From Proteinivorax tanatarense (GTDB lineage: Bacteria > Bacillota > Proteinivoracia > Proteinivoracales > Proteinivoracaceae): a stretch of DNA of 64,000 nucleotides. Position 1 is the stretch's first letter. Each line of letters opens with the position of its first letter. The DNA lies in contig NZ_CP158367.1 of NCBI RefSeq assembly GCF_040267685.1, positions 1,984,001 to 2,048,000 on the forward strand, read 5' to 3'. The translations under genes were made by a program, and so were the position numbers. The notes beneath the pieces are model-generated. The model did not search any database and had not been told where the DNA came from. It worked only from the letters and a program-made list of their open reading frames with translations. This document shows positions 25,379 through 35,041 of the stretch, piece after piece.

Positions 25379-25823
25379 GCTATTTATTTTTATTAACTAT
25401 ATTTAATAATACGTTTATTTAGTTTACATTATACCATCTTCACATTATAAAATCCACCATTTTTTTAATGGTGTTTTCTGGTTATTTAACAGTTTCCATG
25501 GCTTTATAGTTAGTATTATGCCAGATTACATTTTTTCTGATTGAACACAATTCAACAACTATTGAGTGTTTATAATGCTAATTTTAATTTGAACATGCCA
25601 ATTAGTTGATGTTATCTTCTAAGTTTATTTTTATTAAGCCTGTCCTTGTCAGCTACATGTTTTAGTAATCTCTGCTGCTTTTAATTCTTGGGTTTATTAT
25701 TGACACACCTTTATATTGTTTTTTACTTTAAAAAAAGGATACATTTTTTGAAAATATATCCTTTTATCACAAATTAACTAACAGCTAATAAAGGAAAAAG
25801 CCTCTACTAGTAGTCCCTTTTAC
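25379..25823. other. Non-coding AT-rich stretch downstream of the MATE gene
   Basis: No gene seen. It contains an AAAAGGATA/TATCCTTTT stem (about 25734-25767) that can terminate the MATE transcript. AACAGCTAAT/ATTAGCTGTT (about 25780-25832) overlaps the end of the MATE coding sequence. Confidence 0.5.
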
Positions 25824-27209
25824 TTAAGCATTAGCTGTTGATTGTTTCGATTGTTCCCCGACCTTGATTTCCTGCCATTTTTCACCTTTGAATCTATAGA
25901 ACATCATTATAGCTCTTACAAAGTTATCTAAAACCATTGCATACCATAGCCCGTGTATGCCATAAAGGTTGGCAAAGATATATGCCACTATAACTCGCAT
26001 GCCCCATGTTCCAGCCATAGTTGTAACTAATACAAATTTAGTATCTCCAGCTCCCCTTAGTCCTCCTGCCATTACCATAACAAAAGCTAAAGCGGGCTGA
26101 GAAATCGCTAATATCTTAATACACTCTGATACAACCTGCCGCACACTCTCATCTTTATGAAAAAACATAGCTATTAAATCAGAGCCAAAGAAAAAGAACA
26201 GTCCAACCCCGGTCATAAATATAAAAGCCATTTTTGTTGCTAAGTAGCCACATTCTTTTGCTCGCTTATAATTCCCTGCTCCTAAATTTTGTCCAACTAA
26301 AGTTGTTGCTGCTAAACCAAATCCAAATCCCGGCATAAAAGAAAAAGACATAGCCTTTAGAACGATGGCGTTAGAGGCTATTGCCAAAGGACCTAAAGAA
26401 GCGGCAATCATTGTAAAGATTAATTGCCCACTGCTTCTTACTCCTTGCTCACCAGCAGAAGGGATTCCAATTTTAAGAATATCCCGTATAATTTTTTTAT
26501 CAAATTTTATTTGAAACAGTTTTAAGTTGAAGTTTTTATTTCTAGTTAAAACTATAGCTCCTATAAGTCCTGCTAAACTTCGAGCTCCCCCGGTGGCAAT
26601 TGCAGCACCAGCTACCCCTAGTTGCGGGAATATTCCTATGCCAAATATCAGCAACCAATCAAATAGAATGTTAAATGAATTAGCAAATATCATTATATAC
26701 AGAGGAGTTTTCATATCCCCTGCTCCTTGTAGAATAGCATTTGTATTCATCATTACAAACATTAAAGGCAAAGAAAAAACGATAATTCTTAAGTATATTG
26801 TCCCTTGTCGTATTACCTCTGCAGTGTTTTCATCCCCCGCTCCTCTTTCTACTAAAAAGCTCATTATAGATTCAGCAAAGATAGACCCTAGTATTGCTAA
26901 GATTACTCCTGAACCAAAGGTTAGCACAATTGACTGCTGAGCGACTTCACCTGCTTTTTCAGGATCTTTTGCTCCCACATACCTGGCAATCAATGCTGTT
27001 GTACCGATAGTAAAAGCCGTAGCCACTGTTATAGTAGTCATAACTAACTGATTCGCCATTCCCACTGCAGCTGTAGCCTCTGTGCTATCCAGCTGACCTA
27101 TAAAAGCTAAGTCAACAACACCTACAATCATCTGCAATGTCATTCTTAAAACAACCGGCAAAGCTAACAGAATCACCGTTTTCTTTAATGATCCTTTAGT
27201 AACATCCAT
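25824..27209 (-). CDS. MATE-family multidrug/sodium efflux protein
   Basis: A 461-residue protein with twelve predicted membrane helices in two homologous halves. Typical segments are LALPVVLRMTLQMIVGVVDLAFIGQLDS, a NAILQGAGDMKTPLYIM repeat-like loop and, in the second half, AGGLRGAGDTKFVLV. MATE proteins export cationic compounds in exchange for Na+ or H+. The substrate is unknown. The ATG follows GAAGGGGAAG. It is probably a single-gene unit. Confidence 0.92.
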   Translation of the reverse strand: MDVTKGSLKKTVILLALPVVLRMTLQMIVGVVDLAFIGQLDSTEATAAVGMANQLVMTTITVATAFTIGTTALIARYVGAKDPEKAGEVAQQSIVLTFGSGVILAILGSIFAESIMSFLVERGAGDENTAEVIRQGTIYLRIIVFSLPLMFVMMNTNAILQGAGDMKTPLYIMIFANSFNILFDWLLIFGIGIFPQLGVAGAAIATGGARSLAGLIGAIVLTRNKNFNLKLFQIKFDKKIIRDILKIGIPSAGEQGVRSSGQLIFTMIAASLGPLAIASNAIVLKAMSFSFMPGFGFGLAATTLVGQNLGAGNYKRAKECGYLATKMAFIFMTGVGLFFFFGSDLIAMFFHKDESVRQVVSECIKILAISQPALAFVMVMAGGLRGAGDTKFVLVTTMAGTWGMRVIVAYIFANLYGIHGLWYAMVLDNFVRAIMMFYRFKGEKWQEIKVGEQSKQSTANA

Positions 27210-27308
27210 ACTTCCCCTTCTTTCGCATATATAATATTTCGACTATAGTACAATTATAATATACTATTTCATTTTGGTAAAGAGAAGCTTACTATTAATT
27301 CGCAAAAA

Positions 27309-29117
27309 TTACGATAATCCTAGCACCCAAGCTAGGATCCCTCCAATAAAAAAGGCAATAGCAATGCTGAGAGTTATTGTTATTGCACCTACCAATGGAC
27401 CCCTTTCTTTAAATGTTATCATAACCGAAGCAATACAAGGGGTAAATAAAGTTATTGTCGTAAGTGCTATTAGGGTTTGTTCAGCAGATAATACCAAATT
27501 ATGTAAACCAGCAGTACCAAAATCACGACGGATAATTCCCATTATAAAGGCATTTGCCGATTCTTGGGGTAACCCTAGCCAGCTTACAGTTATTGGCTGT
27601 AATATTACTTGTAATAAGTCTAGTATTGCAAAATAGTGCAGGAACGTTATTAACACTGCTCCTAGAGCGAATAGTATGGTTGCATCTTGTAAAAATCCAA
27701 TAGTTTTATTGTATGTTTTTTGCAAAACATTTAAAGCTTTAGGAAAACGAAGGGTTGGAATGTCTAACATTAAACTTGTTGTCCTACCAGGAACAATATA
27801 TGAAAGTAAAAGTCCTACCATACAAAAAGTTCCTAACATTACTACTATATAGATTGTAATATATTTCACCCCCAATGGTGCTATCATCCCAACAATCACC
27901 CCTAACTGAGCGCTACATGGGATACTAATTGCTAAGAGAAAAGTTGCTATTGTTCGCTCCCTTCTATTTCCTAATATCCTAGTTGAAATGATTGCCATTG
28001 TTACACAACCAAAGCCCAAAATTATTGGTATAACCCCTTTGCCGTTTAAACCGATTTTCGTCATATGCTTATCTAAAAGAATGGCTACTCTTGGTAGATA
28101 ACCACTATCTTCCATGATAGATAGTAGCAAATAAAAGCCAATTACTAAAGGAAGTAGCAACCCAAATAAGTATGTAATAGTTAGTGTAAAAACCCCAAAC
28201 TCTCCCACCAGTAACTGTCCTATGAGTGACTCATACTCAATAAAGCTAGTGACAGATCTTTTAATGACGGGTTGGATATACTCTAACATCAGTACCCCTT
28301 CTGTAAAATCAACTATTCGCTGTGCAACTATATCTCCGATAAATAGATACATTAAATAAAGAACTCCGATTAAAAATAACGTTCCCCATAATGGATCGAG
28401 AAGGTAATGGTCAACTAATTTTTTAGCACTTTTTTTTGCTGGATTATCCTGAACAATTTTTTTTGTTATAGCCTTTACTCTATCTCTTCTTCTTATATAA
28501 TACTTTTCTTTATCCCCATTAGCGCTCAGACCATATTTTTTTAAAAGCTGTTCATCTTCTTCCAAAAGAAGTACTCTTTCAGGCTTCTGTGCTTTGGGAA
28601 AACTTTTAATGGCTTTAGTTACAGTTTCATTATCACTAGCACCAGTTTTGGGAGACTTTAAGGTTTTTTTTAACAAACCAAACCCCTTTTTTTGAGTAGC
28701 TATTGTTGGTATTATTGGGACATTTAACAATCTAGTTAACTGTCTATAGTTAATTTTTCTTCCGTTTTTCTCTGCCTCATCTATCATATTCAAAGCTATT
28801 ACCATAGGTTTTCCCATATCTATTAATTGTAAAGTTAAAAAAAGATCCCGTTCTAAGTGATTTGCATCTACGATATTTAAGATTATATCGCTTTCTAACA
28901 CTACATTTCTTGTCACACTTTCTTCATCGTTATATGAGGAAATTCCATAAACTCCAGGACAATCGATTATTTCTTTTCCTTGAAATGTACCTTTACTTAC
29001 ATCTACAGTAGTACCTGGGTAGTTAGATACATCAACATATACTCCTGTTAAATAATTGAAAAATACTGACTTGCCAACGTTAGGATTTCCAACTAAAGCT
29101 ATAGTTTGCTTTTTCAT
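27309..29117 (-). CDS. feoB: Ferrous iron transport protein B
   Basis: A 602-residue Fe(II) transporter with an N-terminal GTPase domain: GNPNVGKS (G1), PGTT (G2), DCPGVYG (G3) and NMID (G4). A helical insertion and a membrane domain with about eight helices follow, including the paired gate-like segments. It is somewhat shorter than the best-studied FeoB proteins. The ATG at 29117 is chosen because the upstream TTG is inside GGGAGG. The start lies inside the 3' end of feoA, overlapping by 38 bases, so the two are translationally coupled. Confidence 0.93.
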   Translation of the reverse strand: MKKQTIALVGNPNVGKSVFFNYLTGVYVDVSNYPGTTVDVSKGTFQGKEIIDCPGVYGISSYNDEESVTRNVVLESDIILNIVDANHLERDLFLTLQLIDMGKPMVIALNMIDEAEKNGRKINYRQLTRLLNVPIIPTIATQKKGFGLLKKTLKSPKTGASDNETVTKAIKSFPKAQKPERVLLLEEDEQLLKKYGLSANGDKEKYYIRRRDRVKAITKKIVQDNPAKKSAKKLVDHYLLDPLWGTLFLIGVLYLMYLFIGDIVAQRIVDFTEGVLMLEYIQPVIKRSVTSFIEYESLIGQLLVGEFGVFTLTITYLFGLLLPLVIGFYLLLSIMEDSGYLPRVAILLDKHMTKIGLNGKGVIPIILGFGCVTMAIISTRILGNRRERTIATFLLAISIPCSAQLGVIVGMIAPLGVKYITIYIVVMLGTFCMVGLLLSYIVPGRTTSLMLDIPTLRFPKALNVLQKTYNKTIGFLQDATILFALGAVLITFLHYFAILDLLQVILQPITVSWLGLPQESANAFIMGIIRRDFGTAGLHNLVLSAEQTLIALTTITLFTPCIASVMITFKERGPLVGAITITLSIAIAFFIGGILAWVLGLS

Positions 29118-29337
29118 TTTTTTGCCTCCCAACTACTATTTCATGAGCTAATCTATAACCAATTGCTAAAAAAATGTTGTCTACATTAATAATGACAGGT
29201 CCTTTTTTAATGTTTTTAATACAATGTATTTCTGCTCCAAAAGTTAAACCGAAGCGAGTTATTTGCCCCCTTGACTTCTTATCGTTTACTCTTTTTATAA
29301 AAGCCTTTTGTCCAGGCTTAAGCTGGGTCAATCTCAT
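29080..29337 (-). CDS. feoA: FeoA-family SH3-like protein
   Basis: The 85-residue protein matches FeoA: MRLTQLKPGQKAFIKRV, LTFGAEIHCIKNIKKGPVIINV and AIGYRLAHEIVV. FeoA modulates FeoB in Fe(II) uptake. Its last 12 or so codons overlap the feoB start. The C-terminal tail KNEKANYSFSWKS past the usual domain end is probably a by-product of that overlap. Confidence 0.9.
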   Translation of the reverse strand: MRLTQLKPGQKAFIKRVNDKKSRGQITRFGLTFGAEIHCIKNIKKGPVIINVDNIFLAIGYRLAHEIVVGRQKNEKANYSFSWKS

Positions 29338-29395
29338 TTTTTATCACCTCTACTTCTATAATCTATATTCAATGTTTTTGTTTTTTTGCATAAAA

Positions 29396-29431
29396 AAACC
29401 CCTTGAAAGCAATTCCACTTTCAAAGGGTTA
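29396..29431 (-). terminator. Terminator after the M28-like gene
   Basis: AACCCCTTGAAAG pairs with CTTTCAAAGGGTT, with a run of As on the left giving a U tract on the minus transcript. Confidence 0.8.
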
Positions 29432-30478
29432 TAAATTCTTATAAAATTTGTCAAGATTTTTAATTAATTGCCGAGTAAAGACTTTATAATTATCGATAGC
29501 CAGTTCATCCAGGGGTTTATTTTTAAAGAATGATACATCCTTTCCCGATATGGTAATAGTTTTTATTCCCCCATACTGATAAAGTTTATAACCACCTGTC
29601 ATTCCATTATATCTACCGTTAATCAGTTCAGTCCCGAATATAATTCGATGAATATTATATGCTTCTAATATTAAAGGTTTGTATGTCTTTGCTGTGCTTA
29701 GTAACCCTTCCTCTGTAATTACTTTAATGGGTTCACCCATTAAGCTTTGAAAGTTAATTGCTATTTCTATTTCAGGACATGACTGAAGAAATAAATCAAG
29801 ACCTTCATCATATCCATTATCTCCTTCCCTTGCTAAAAACCAAAGTTGAATATTTTTAATATCACCACTAGATATTAATTCAGAAAAGGTCTCTGTAGCT
29901 GTCAAGCTTTCATACCCACTGCTAAACTTGTTAATTTTACTAAAACGGTACTTAAAGTAAATTGCTAATAATGCTAGATACAATATCACAAGTAATGGTA
30001 AAGCTATCCAAAAATAAATAACCTCTACCGTGTTCATGGCAGAAGATTTAAATGCTCCCCAAAAAATAACACAGTTAAAAGCTAATATAGAAAATATTAT
30101 AATCTTAGATTTCTTTCTAAACCCTGTAACAGAGGTAAAATTAAAAAAAGGTTCTAAATGTTCTTTCTGGGCAGTTATTAATATTATTGGTAATGATTGC
30201 TGGGGTTTAGGGTTGTAAATATACAGAGAATTTAAACAGTCTTTTTTAGGAAGAAACGTAGAAATAATTTCTACACCTTTAAACTCTAAAACCATACATA
30301 GGGTGGTTAGAAATGTAAAAAGAGCAGCTAAAAAGGGATTTATTGGGTAAACAATTAAAGCAATTAAAAAAATAGGTGTATAAATCAGTAAATTCCAGCT
30401 ATAGTCTATGGAACACTGAAAATCTTCTTCATAATGTTGTATATCTAATTTTTTTAATTCTTCTTTAATTACGTCCAT
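29429..30478 (-). CDS. Membrane protein with a degenerate M28-peptidase-like domain
   Basis: The 349-residue protein has two adjacent membrane helices (about 28-66), a loop domain, then two more (about 125-175). The C-terminal half follows the M28 aminopeptidase pattern: SSGYESLTATETFSELISSG aligns with the DNASGVA region, NIQLWFLAREGDNGYDEG with the FxxxGAEExGLxGS region, and EIAINFQSLMG with the metal-binding NlDmvG strand. Metal-binding His, Asp and Glu residues are missing or changed, so it is probably not a peptidase. The comparison is mine by eye. The function is unknown. Confidence 0.55.
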   Translation of the reverse strand: MDVIKEELKKLDIQHYEEDFQCSIDYSWNLLIYTPIFLIALIVYPINPFLAALFTFLTTLCMVLEFKGVEIISTFLPKKDCLNSLYIYNPKPQQSLPIILITAQKEHLEPFFNFTSVTGFRKKSKIIIFSILAFNCVIFWGAFKSSAMNTVEVIYFWIALPLLVILYLALLAIYFKYRFSKINKFSSGYESLTATETFSELISSGDIKNIQLWFLAREGDNGYDEGLDLFLQSCPEIEIAINFQSLMGEPIKVITEEGLLSTAKTYKPLILEAYNIHRIIFGTELINGRYNGMTGGYKLYQYGGIKTITISGKDVSFFKNKPLDELAIDNYKVFTRQLIKNLDKFYKNL

Positions 30479-30495
30479 TTAATCACTTCCATCCT

Positions 30496-31155
30496 CTATT
30501 TTGCTGTCTTTGATTTATGATCAAAAATTAAATCATTAACTTCAATTAAACTTGACACGATTAATGGGTTAAGCTCTTTTAAGTCATTAAGCCTAACACT
30601 CCATTTTACCCCTACTGGTATGACTCCAGCCTCACGTGCAGAAATTATATCAAAGGGACTATCTCCTATGTAATAAACTTCTGCCTCAGGGTTTGCCTGC
30701 AAATCATTTAAAGCTTTTATTATAGGGGCAGGGCTTGGTTTGTGTTGACTAGTATCTTCCTTTGAAACTACTACATCAAAAAAATTAAAAAGGTCGTAAA
30801 GCTTTAATCCCTTAACACACATTTTTTTTGATTTTGAAGTAACCACTCCTATTTTACAACCTTTTTCCTTAAGAATCATTAAGGTTTCTTTAACCATGGG
30901 AAAAGGCTCTACTAAATTATCATGATTATGAAAATTAAATTCTCGATAAGTTTTAACCATTTCTTTTATTTTTTGTTTATCAAATCTTTCTAAAGTAGTT
31001 TCAAGGGTTTCCCCGAAATATTGCATTAACTCTTCAGACGAAACTTCAATACTCAATACTTCTTTAAAAGTGTGTTTAAATGATTTAATAATAAGGTTAT
31101 TAGTGTTAAGCAGTGTACCATCTAAATCAAACAAAACAATGACTTCTTTTTTCAT
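30496..31155 (-). CDS. HAD-family phosphatase (PpaX/Gph-like)
   Basis: A 219-residue HAD hydrolase with motif I FDLDGTLLNT, motif II VTSKSK, motif III K(PSPAP) and motif IV IGDSPFDI. PpaX-type enzymes hydrolyse pyrophosphate, and Gph-type enzymes phosphoglycolate; the sequence does not decide. The ATG at 31155 behind AAGGAG is preferred over upstream in-frame starts that add a poorly supported hydrophobic extension. It is 17 bases upstream of the M28-like gene on the same strand. Confidence 0.82.
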   Translation of the reverse strand: MKKEVIVLFDLDGTLLNTNNLIIKSFKHTFKEVLSIEVSSEELMQYFGETLETTLERFDKQKIKEMVKTYREFNFHNHDNLVEPFPMVKETLMILKEKGCKIGVVTSKSKKMCVKGLKLYDLFNFFDVVVSKEDTSQHKPSPAPIIKALNDLQANPEAEVYYIGDSPFDIISAREAGVIPVGVKWSVRLNDLKELNPLIVSSLIEVNDLIFDHKSKTAK

Positions 31156-31301
31156 AGACAGCTCCTTTATAAAATAAATTATACTTATAATTTTCTCCAA
31201 AAAATTCAATTTTCCTTTAAATATCGACATAATAATCACAAATACTTTTATGGATGAAATAGAAAAAGAGCCTTTTAAGACTCTTTAACCATCAGCTAAA
31301 G

Positions 31302-31700
31302 TTACTTTTTGTTGATAATTATTATGTTATCTCCATTTTCTATTTTCCGTTTAATCCAACTTTTAACCTGAACCTTTATAAATTTTCTCGTTACTGGAAT
31401 CAAACAACAAAGTCCAAAAAAATCAGTAAACAATCCAGGAGTTAATAAAAATGCGCCTCCCACCAACACAATCAATCCATCAAAAATATCATTTTGAGGC
31501 ATATACCCTCTACTTATATCACCATGCAAACTTCTTAATACTAAGAAACCTTGTGATTTAGCCAAAATCACACCAAAAAAACCTGTTGCAGCCACAACAA
31601 CAATTGTCATCCCCCCTCCAATAACATCACTTAGCTTAAATAAAACATATAGCTCAATAAGCGGTACTACAGTAAATAGCAACAATAGCTTTGCTAACAT
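31302..31700 (-). CDS. fxsA: FxsA-family membrane protein
   Basis: The 132-residue protein matches the FxsA family: two N-terminal helices with FTVVPLIELYVLFKLSDVIGGGMTIVVV, the small residue-rich TGFFGVILAKSQG, and LVGGAFLLTPGLFTDFFGLCCLIP, followed by a basic tail. FxsA in E. coli counters phage T7 exclusion by F; the cellular role is unclear. The ATG at 31700 is preferred, with AAGGGAG 8 bases upstream. A weak AAAGAG/CTCTTT stem follows the stop codon. Confidence 0.85.
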   Translation of the reverse strand: MLAKLLLLFTVVPLIELYVLFKLSDVIGGGMTIVVVAATGFFGVILAKSQGFLVLRSLHGDISRGYMPQNDIFDGLIVLVGGAFLLTPGLFTDFFGLCCLIPVTRKFIKVQVKSWIKRKIENGDNIIIINKK

Positions 31701-31914
31701 TTTAACCACTCCCTTATATCTTATTATGGACGATTAAACAACTCTACAAATACTTTACAAGCCTAAACTCTAGTGGGAACGTCGATGTCGTTTTGAGCCT
31801 AAGGCGCATATATTGTTTTTTCATGTAAAAGGTTAAATTCTATTACTTTGCAGTTATCTAGTATTATTATAACTTCTATGTTAGTATTTTTCTATAAAAT
31901 ACAATTTTAATTAT

Positions 31915-31959
31915 AAAAATCCCATTTAGCACTTGTTAAAAGTACCAAATGGGATTTTT
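31915..31959 (-). terminator. Terminator of the sigma-54 activator gene
   Basis: A perfect 13-bp stem AAAAATCCCATTT (31915-31927) / AAATGGGATTTTT (31947-31959), with terminal A/T runs on both sides. Confidence 0.85.
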
Positions 31960-31974
31960 ATATTAAAAGTTTTA

Positions 31975-33372
31975 TTAAATAAAGCCATATTTTCTGGCTT
32001 TAGCTGCTACAGTTTTATGGGTAATACCCAAAGCCTTTCCAGTAGCGTTGAAGCTTTTAAACTTCTGCAATGCTTTAAAGATAATCTCTTTCTCGTATTC
32101 CTCCAACGTCTTAAAACTTTCCTCTGTGGAACAAATTGGAGATATTGAATTAACTTTGTAAAGTTTAGATAAATGACTTGGCAAATCTTCGATTTCAATC
32201 TGTTCTGACTCTGTCATCACCATTAGCCTTTCCATTAAATTTTTAAGCTCTCTTACATTTCCAGGCCATGTATAGTTTTGCAAAACGTTAATCACTTTTT
32301 TTGAAACACTTTTAACTTGACTATCCATTTTCTTTTGGTAGCTATTTATAAAGTGATTAAGTAGTAATGGGATATCTTCAGGTCTATTTCTTAGGGGAAC
32401 TAAGGTTAAAGAAATAACGTTTAACCGATAAAATAAATCTTGTCTAAACTGTCCTTGGTTGACTAGTTCTTCTAAATTTTTATGGGTTGCAGATAATATT
32501 CTTACATCGCACTTTATACTTTTTGTTCCCCCAACCCTTTCAAACTCCTTTTCCTGAAGTACCCGTAGTATTTTTACCTGCATATGAACAGGCATATCAC
32601 CTATTTCATCTAAGAAAAGGGTTCCTCCTTGAGCTCTTTCAAATTTCCCAATTTTAGTGGCTACAGCTCCAGTAAATGCTCCCTTTTCGTGTCCAAAAAG
32701 TTCTGATTCTAGTAAATGTTCTGGTATTGCTCCACAATTAACTTTTATAAAAGGCTTGTTTTTTCTCGGGCTTAAATTGTGAATTCCTTTGGCAATTAAC
32801 TCTTTTCCTGTCCCACTTTCTCCTCTGATAAGAACAGTGGAAGAAACTTTAGCAGCTTTTTTGGCGGATTTCATTATAGTATACATATCTTTATTTTTAG
32901 TTATTATATTGTCGAACTTTTTATTAAGAGTATTGTTTTTTAGATCATCACAAGAATTATTTTTATTAAAAGTTGAATCACCAACAATTTGGGCTCTTTC
33001 TTTTGACAACAAAGAGTATAAGGCAACTAATCCCTCAAAACCATTTTCATTGATTACAGGATAAACAGAGACTTTTATATTTTTACAAAATTGTTCAAAT
33101 CTAAGACTCCCTAAAACTTTTGTTTTATTTCTGAAAGCAAAGTCTAATGCTTCATCATGGGTAACCTTATTAAATTTCTTTCTAACTATATCATTAAAAT
33201 TAACACTAAAAATATCGGCATATTTTTTATTTGCATATACTATTTTCCCTGTATGATCAACAATTAGGATTCCTTCCTCAAACTGATCAAACAAAGCTTT
33301 AAATTGTTGTTCTGGTTTAACAATAGATGTCACTCGATTAAACCCTTTATAGTTTGTAATCATCGACATCAT
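31975..33372 (-). CDS. Sigma-54-dependent transcriptional activator with PAS domain
   Basis: The 465-residue protein has an N-terminal PAS domain (about 22-130; FDQFEEGILIVDHTGKIVYANKKYADIF), a central AAA+ domain with Walker A GESGTGKE, the sigma-54-contacting GAFTGA loop and Walker B GGTLFLDEIGD, and a C-terminal TyrR-like helix-turn-helix (FKSFNATGKALGITHKTVAAKARKYG). It activates a sigma-54 promoter in response to a ligand or redox cue. It lies 14 bases downstream of the oxidoreductase operon, but no -24/-12 promoter was found there. The target is unknown. Confidence 0.85.
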   Translation of the reverse strand: MMSMITNYKGFNRVTSIVKPEQQFKALFDQFEEGILIVDHTGKIVYANKKYADIFSVNFNDIVRKKFNKVTHDEALDFAFRNKTKVLGSLRFEQFCKNIKVSVYPVINENGFEGLVALYSLLSKERAQIVGDSTFNKNNSCDDLKNNTLNKKFDNIITKNKDMYTIMKSAKKAAKVSSTVLIRGESGTGKELIAKGIHNLSPRKNKPFIKVNCGAIPEHLLESELFGHEKGAFTGAVATKIGKFERAQGGTLFLDEIGDMPVHMQVKILRVLQEKEFERVGGTKSIKCDVRILSATHKNLEELVNQGQFRQDLFYRLNVISLTLVPLRNRPEDIPLLLNHFINSYQKKMDSQVKSVSKKVINVLQNYTWPGNVRELKNLMERLMVMTESEQIEIEDLPSHLSKLYKVNSISPICSTEESFKTLEEYEKEIIFKALQKFKSFNATGKALGITHKTVAAKARKYGFI

Positions 33373-33386
33373 ACCAACCTTCCCCT

Positions 33387-33758
33387 CTATATTTTTTCCA
33401 TACTTCGGGTTGCTACAATATTTGATCCTGTATTAAAGATGTTTTCGATTAATATATCTTGTTCCTTTATAGGGGAAGTAACTTTTAATGCGTCAATTTC
33501 CTTCATACATTCCATAACCATTTCTTTAGGAATGGGTTTATCAGTTTTTACTGGCAATCTTGGAAGGTGAGCTCCTGAAATTTTTACAGTTGATGTTATC
33601 ATCCTTGTTGGGTTTGTAACCTCCTTAATTCCATACTCCTTACCCCTAGGACAAATAGCTCCCTCAACCTTAAAGCCTTCGGCAGTGTTATCATCTTTTG
33701 TTACCTCTAGGTTGCATCCTTTTGGGCAAACTATGCAGATCATTTTCTTTTTAGTCAT
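33387..33758 (-). CDS. DUF1667 small protein linked to glycerol-3-phosphate oxidoreductase
   Basis: A 123-residue protein of the DUF1667 family. The N terminus carries a CxxxC motif (CIVCPKGC, residues 8-15) and a third cysteine in ICPRG, a likely metal site. It is commonly the third gene behind two FAD oxidoreductases. Its ATG overlaps the stop codon of the preceding gene (TAATG), indicating a coupled complex. The biochemical role is unknown; electron transfer or cofactor insertion is possible. Confidence 0.75.
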   Translation of the reverse strand: MTKKKMICIVCPKGCNLEVTKDDNTAEGFKVEGAICPRGKEYGIKEVTNPTRMITSTVKISGAHLPRLPVKTDKPIPKEMVMECMKEIDALKVTSPIKEQDILIENIFNTGSNIVATRSMEKI

Positions 33759-35023
33759 TACATTTCCCCCCTTGCCTTTACTTCAATAGAGATAGTGCTA
33801 GATTTTTTAGGAATATCTTTTGTGGGAAGATTTATCGACTCCATCTCACCTGGAGCTAAGTGTGTTTTATTAAATTCTTTTAACACTTTACCGTCTACTC
33901 TGACTATTAATTTTGCCTTTTCATTAACCTCTTTCACTCTAAACATCAATTCTAAACTTTCCTTTATGTTCTCTAGATCCACTTTATGAGGTACTGTATA
34001 TGAAACACCAGACTTTGCTTCAGTTCTCATTACAGAAGCACCCCTAGTTAAATTACCTTTTAGATAATTAGCAGCACTTTTTCCCGCTTTTTTGCTTTCC
34101 TCCGTAACCCAATCCACAAGGTCGTGAACATGCACCACATTACCACATGCAAAAATACCGTTCACCGATGTTTCCATGGACTCATTAACTATGGGGCCTG
34201 AGGTTTTTGCACAAATTTGCACTTCTGCTCCAGTTGAAAGTTCATTTTCAGGTATTAATCCTACTGACAATAAAAGGGTGTCACATTCAATCCAGCGCGC
34301 CGTATCTTGAATGGGTTTAAAGTCTTTATCAACTTTTGCAATCTTGACTGCTTCTAACCTTTCCTTTCCTTTTATATCTACTACTGTGTGACGTAATAGT
34401 AAAGGAATATCATAATCATGAAGGCATTGAACTATGTTTCTATTTAAACCACCAGAATGAGGCATTAGTTCAACTACAGCTTCCACCTTAGATCCTTCCA
34501 ATGTAAGTCTTCTAGCCATTATTAACCCTATATCTCCAGAGCCCAATATGACAGCTTTTTTTCCCACCATATACCCTTCCATGTTTACAAACCTTTGAGC
34601 CATGCCTGCGGTATAAACCCCTGCAGGTCTAGTACCTGGTATTTGTATAGCACCTCGGGTTCTTTCTCTACATCCCATAGCCAACACAACAGCTTTAGAT
34701 TCAATTTCTAACAAACCATCCTGTGTATTTAACGCTGTAATCTGCTTGTCTTTTGTAACTTCTAACACCATGGTATCTAGTTTATATTCTATACCCATGT
34801 CTTTTAACTCATTTATAAACCTTTCTGCATATTCTGGACCAGTAAGTTCTTCTTTGAAAACATGCAAACCAAATCCATTATGAATACATTGTTGTAAAAT
34901 GCCACCAAGCTCTCTATCTCGTTCAATTACTAAAATATCTTTTGCCCCATTTTTCTTGGCTTCTATAGCAGCTGCTAGCCCAGCCGGTCCGCCACCTATA
35001 ACAACAATTTCATAGCTTTTCAT
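33758..35023 (-). CDS. NAD(P)/FAD-dependent oxidoreductase
   Basis: The 421-residue pyridine-nucleotide-disulfide-type flavoprotein starts with YEIVVIGGGPAGLAAAIEAKKNG for FAD. It has a second nucleotide fold KKAVILGSGDIGLIMARRL and the motif NGIFACGNVVHVHD near the C terminus. It probably receives electrons from the glycerol-3-phosphate dehydrogenase subunit encoded upstream and passes them to NAD+ or another acceptor. The upstream and downstream genes are 18 bases apart and overlapping, respectively. Confidence 0.85.
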   Translation of the reverse strand: MKSYEIVVIGGGPAGLAAAIEAKKNGAKDILVIERDRELGGILQQCIHNGFGLHVFKEELTGPEYAERFINELKDMGIEYKLDTMVLEVTKDKQITALNTQDGLLEIESKAVVLAMGCRERTRGAIQIPGTRPAGVYTAGMAQRFVNMEGYMVGKKAVILGSGDIGLIMARRLTLEGSKVEAVVELMPHSGGLNRNIVQCLHDYDIPLLLRHTVVDIKGKERLEAVKIAKVDKDFKPIQDTARWIECDTLLLSVGLIPENELSTGAEVQICAKTSGPIVNESMETSVNGIFACGNVVHVHDLVDWVTEESKKAGKSAANYLKGNLTRGASVMRTEAKSGVSYTVPHKVDLENIKESLELMFRVKEVNEKAKLIVRVDGKVLKEFNKTHLAPGEMESINLPTKDIPKKSSTISIEVKARGEM

Positions 35024-35041
35024 GTCTTATTCCCCCAGTTT

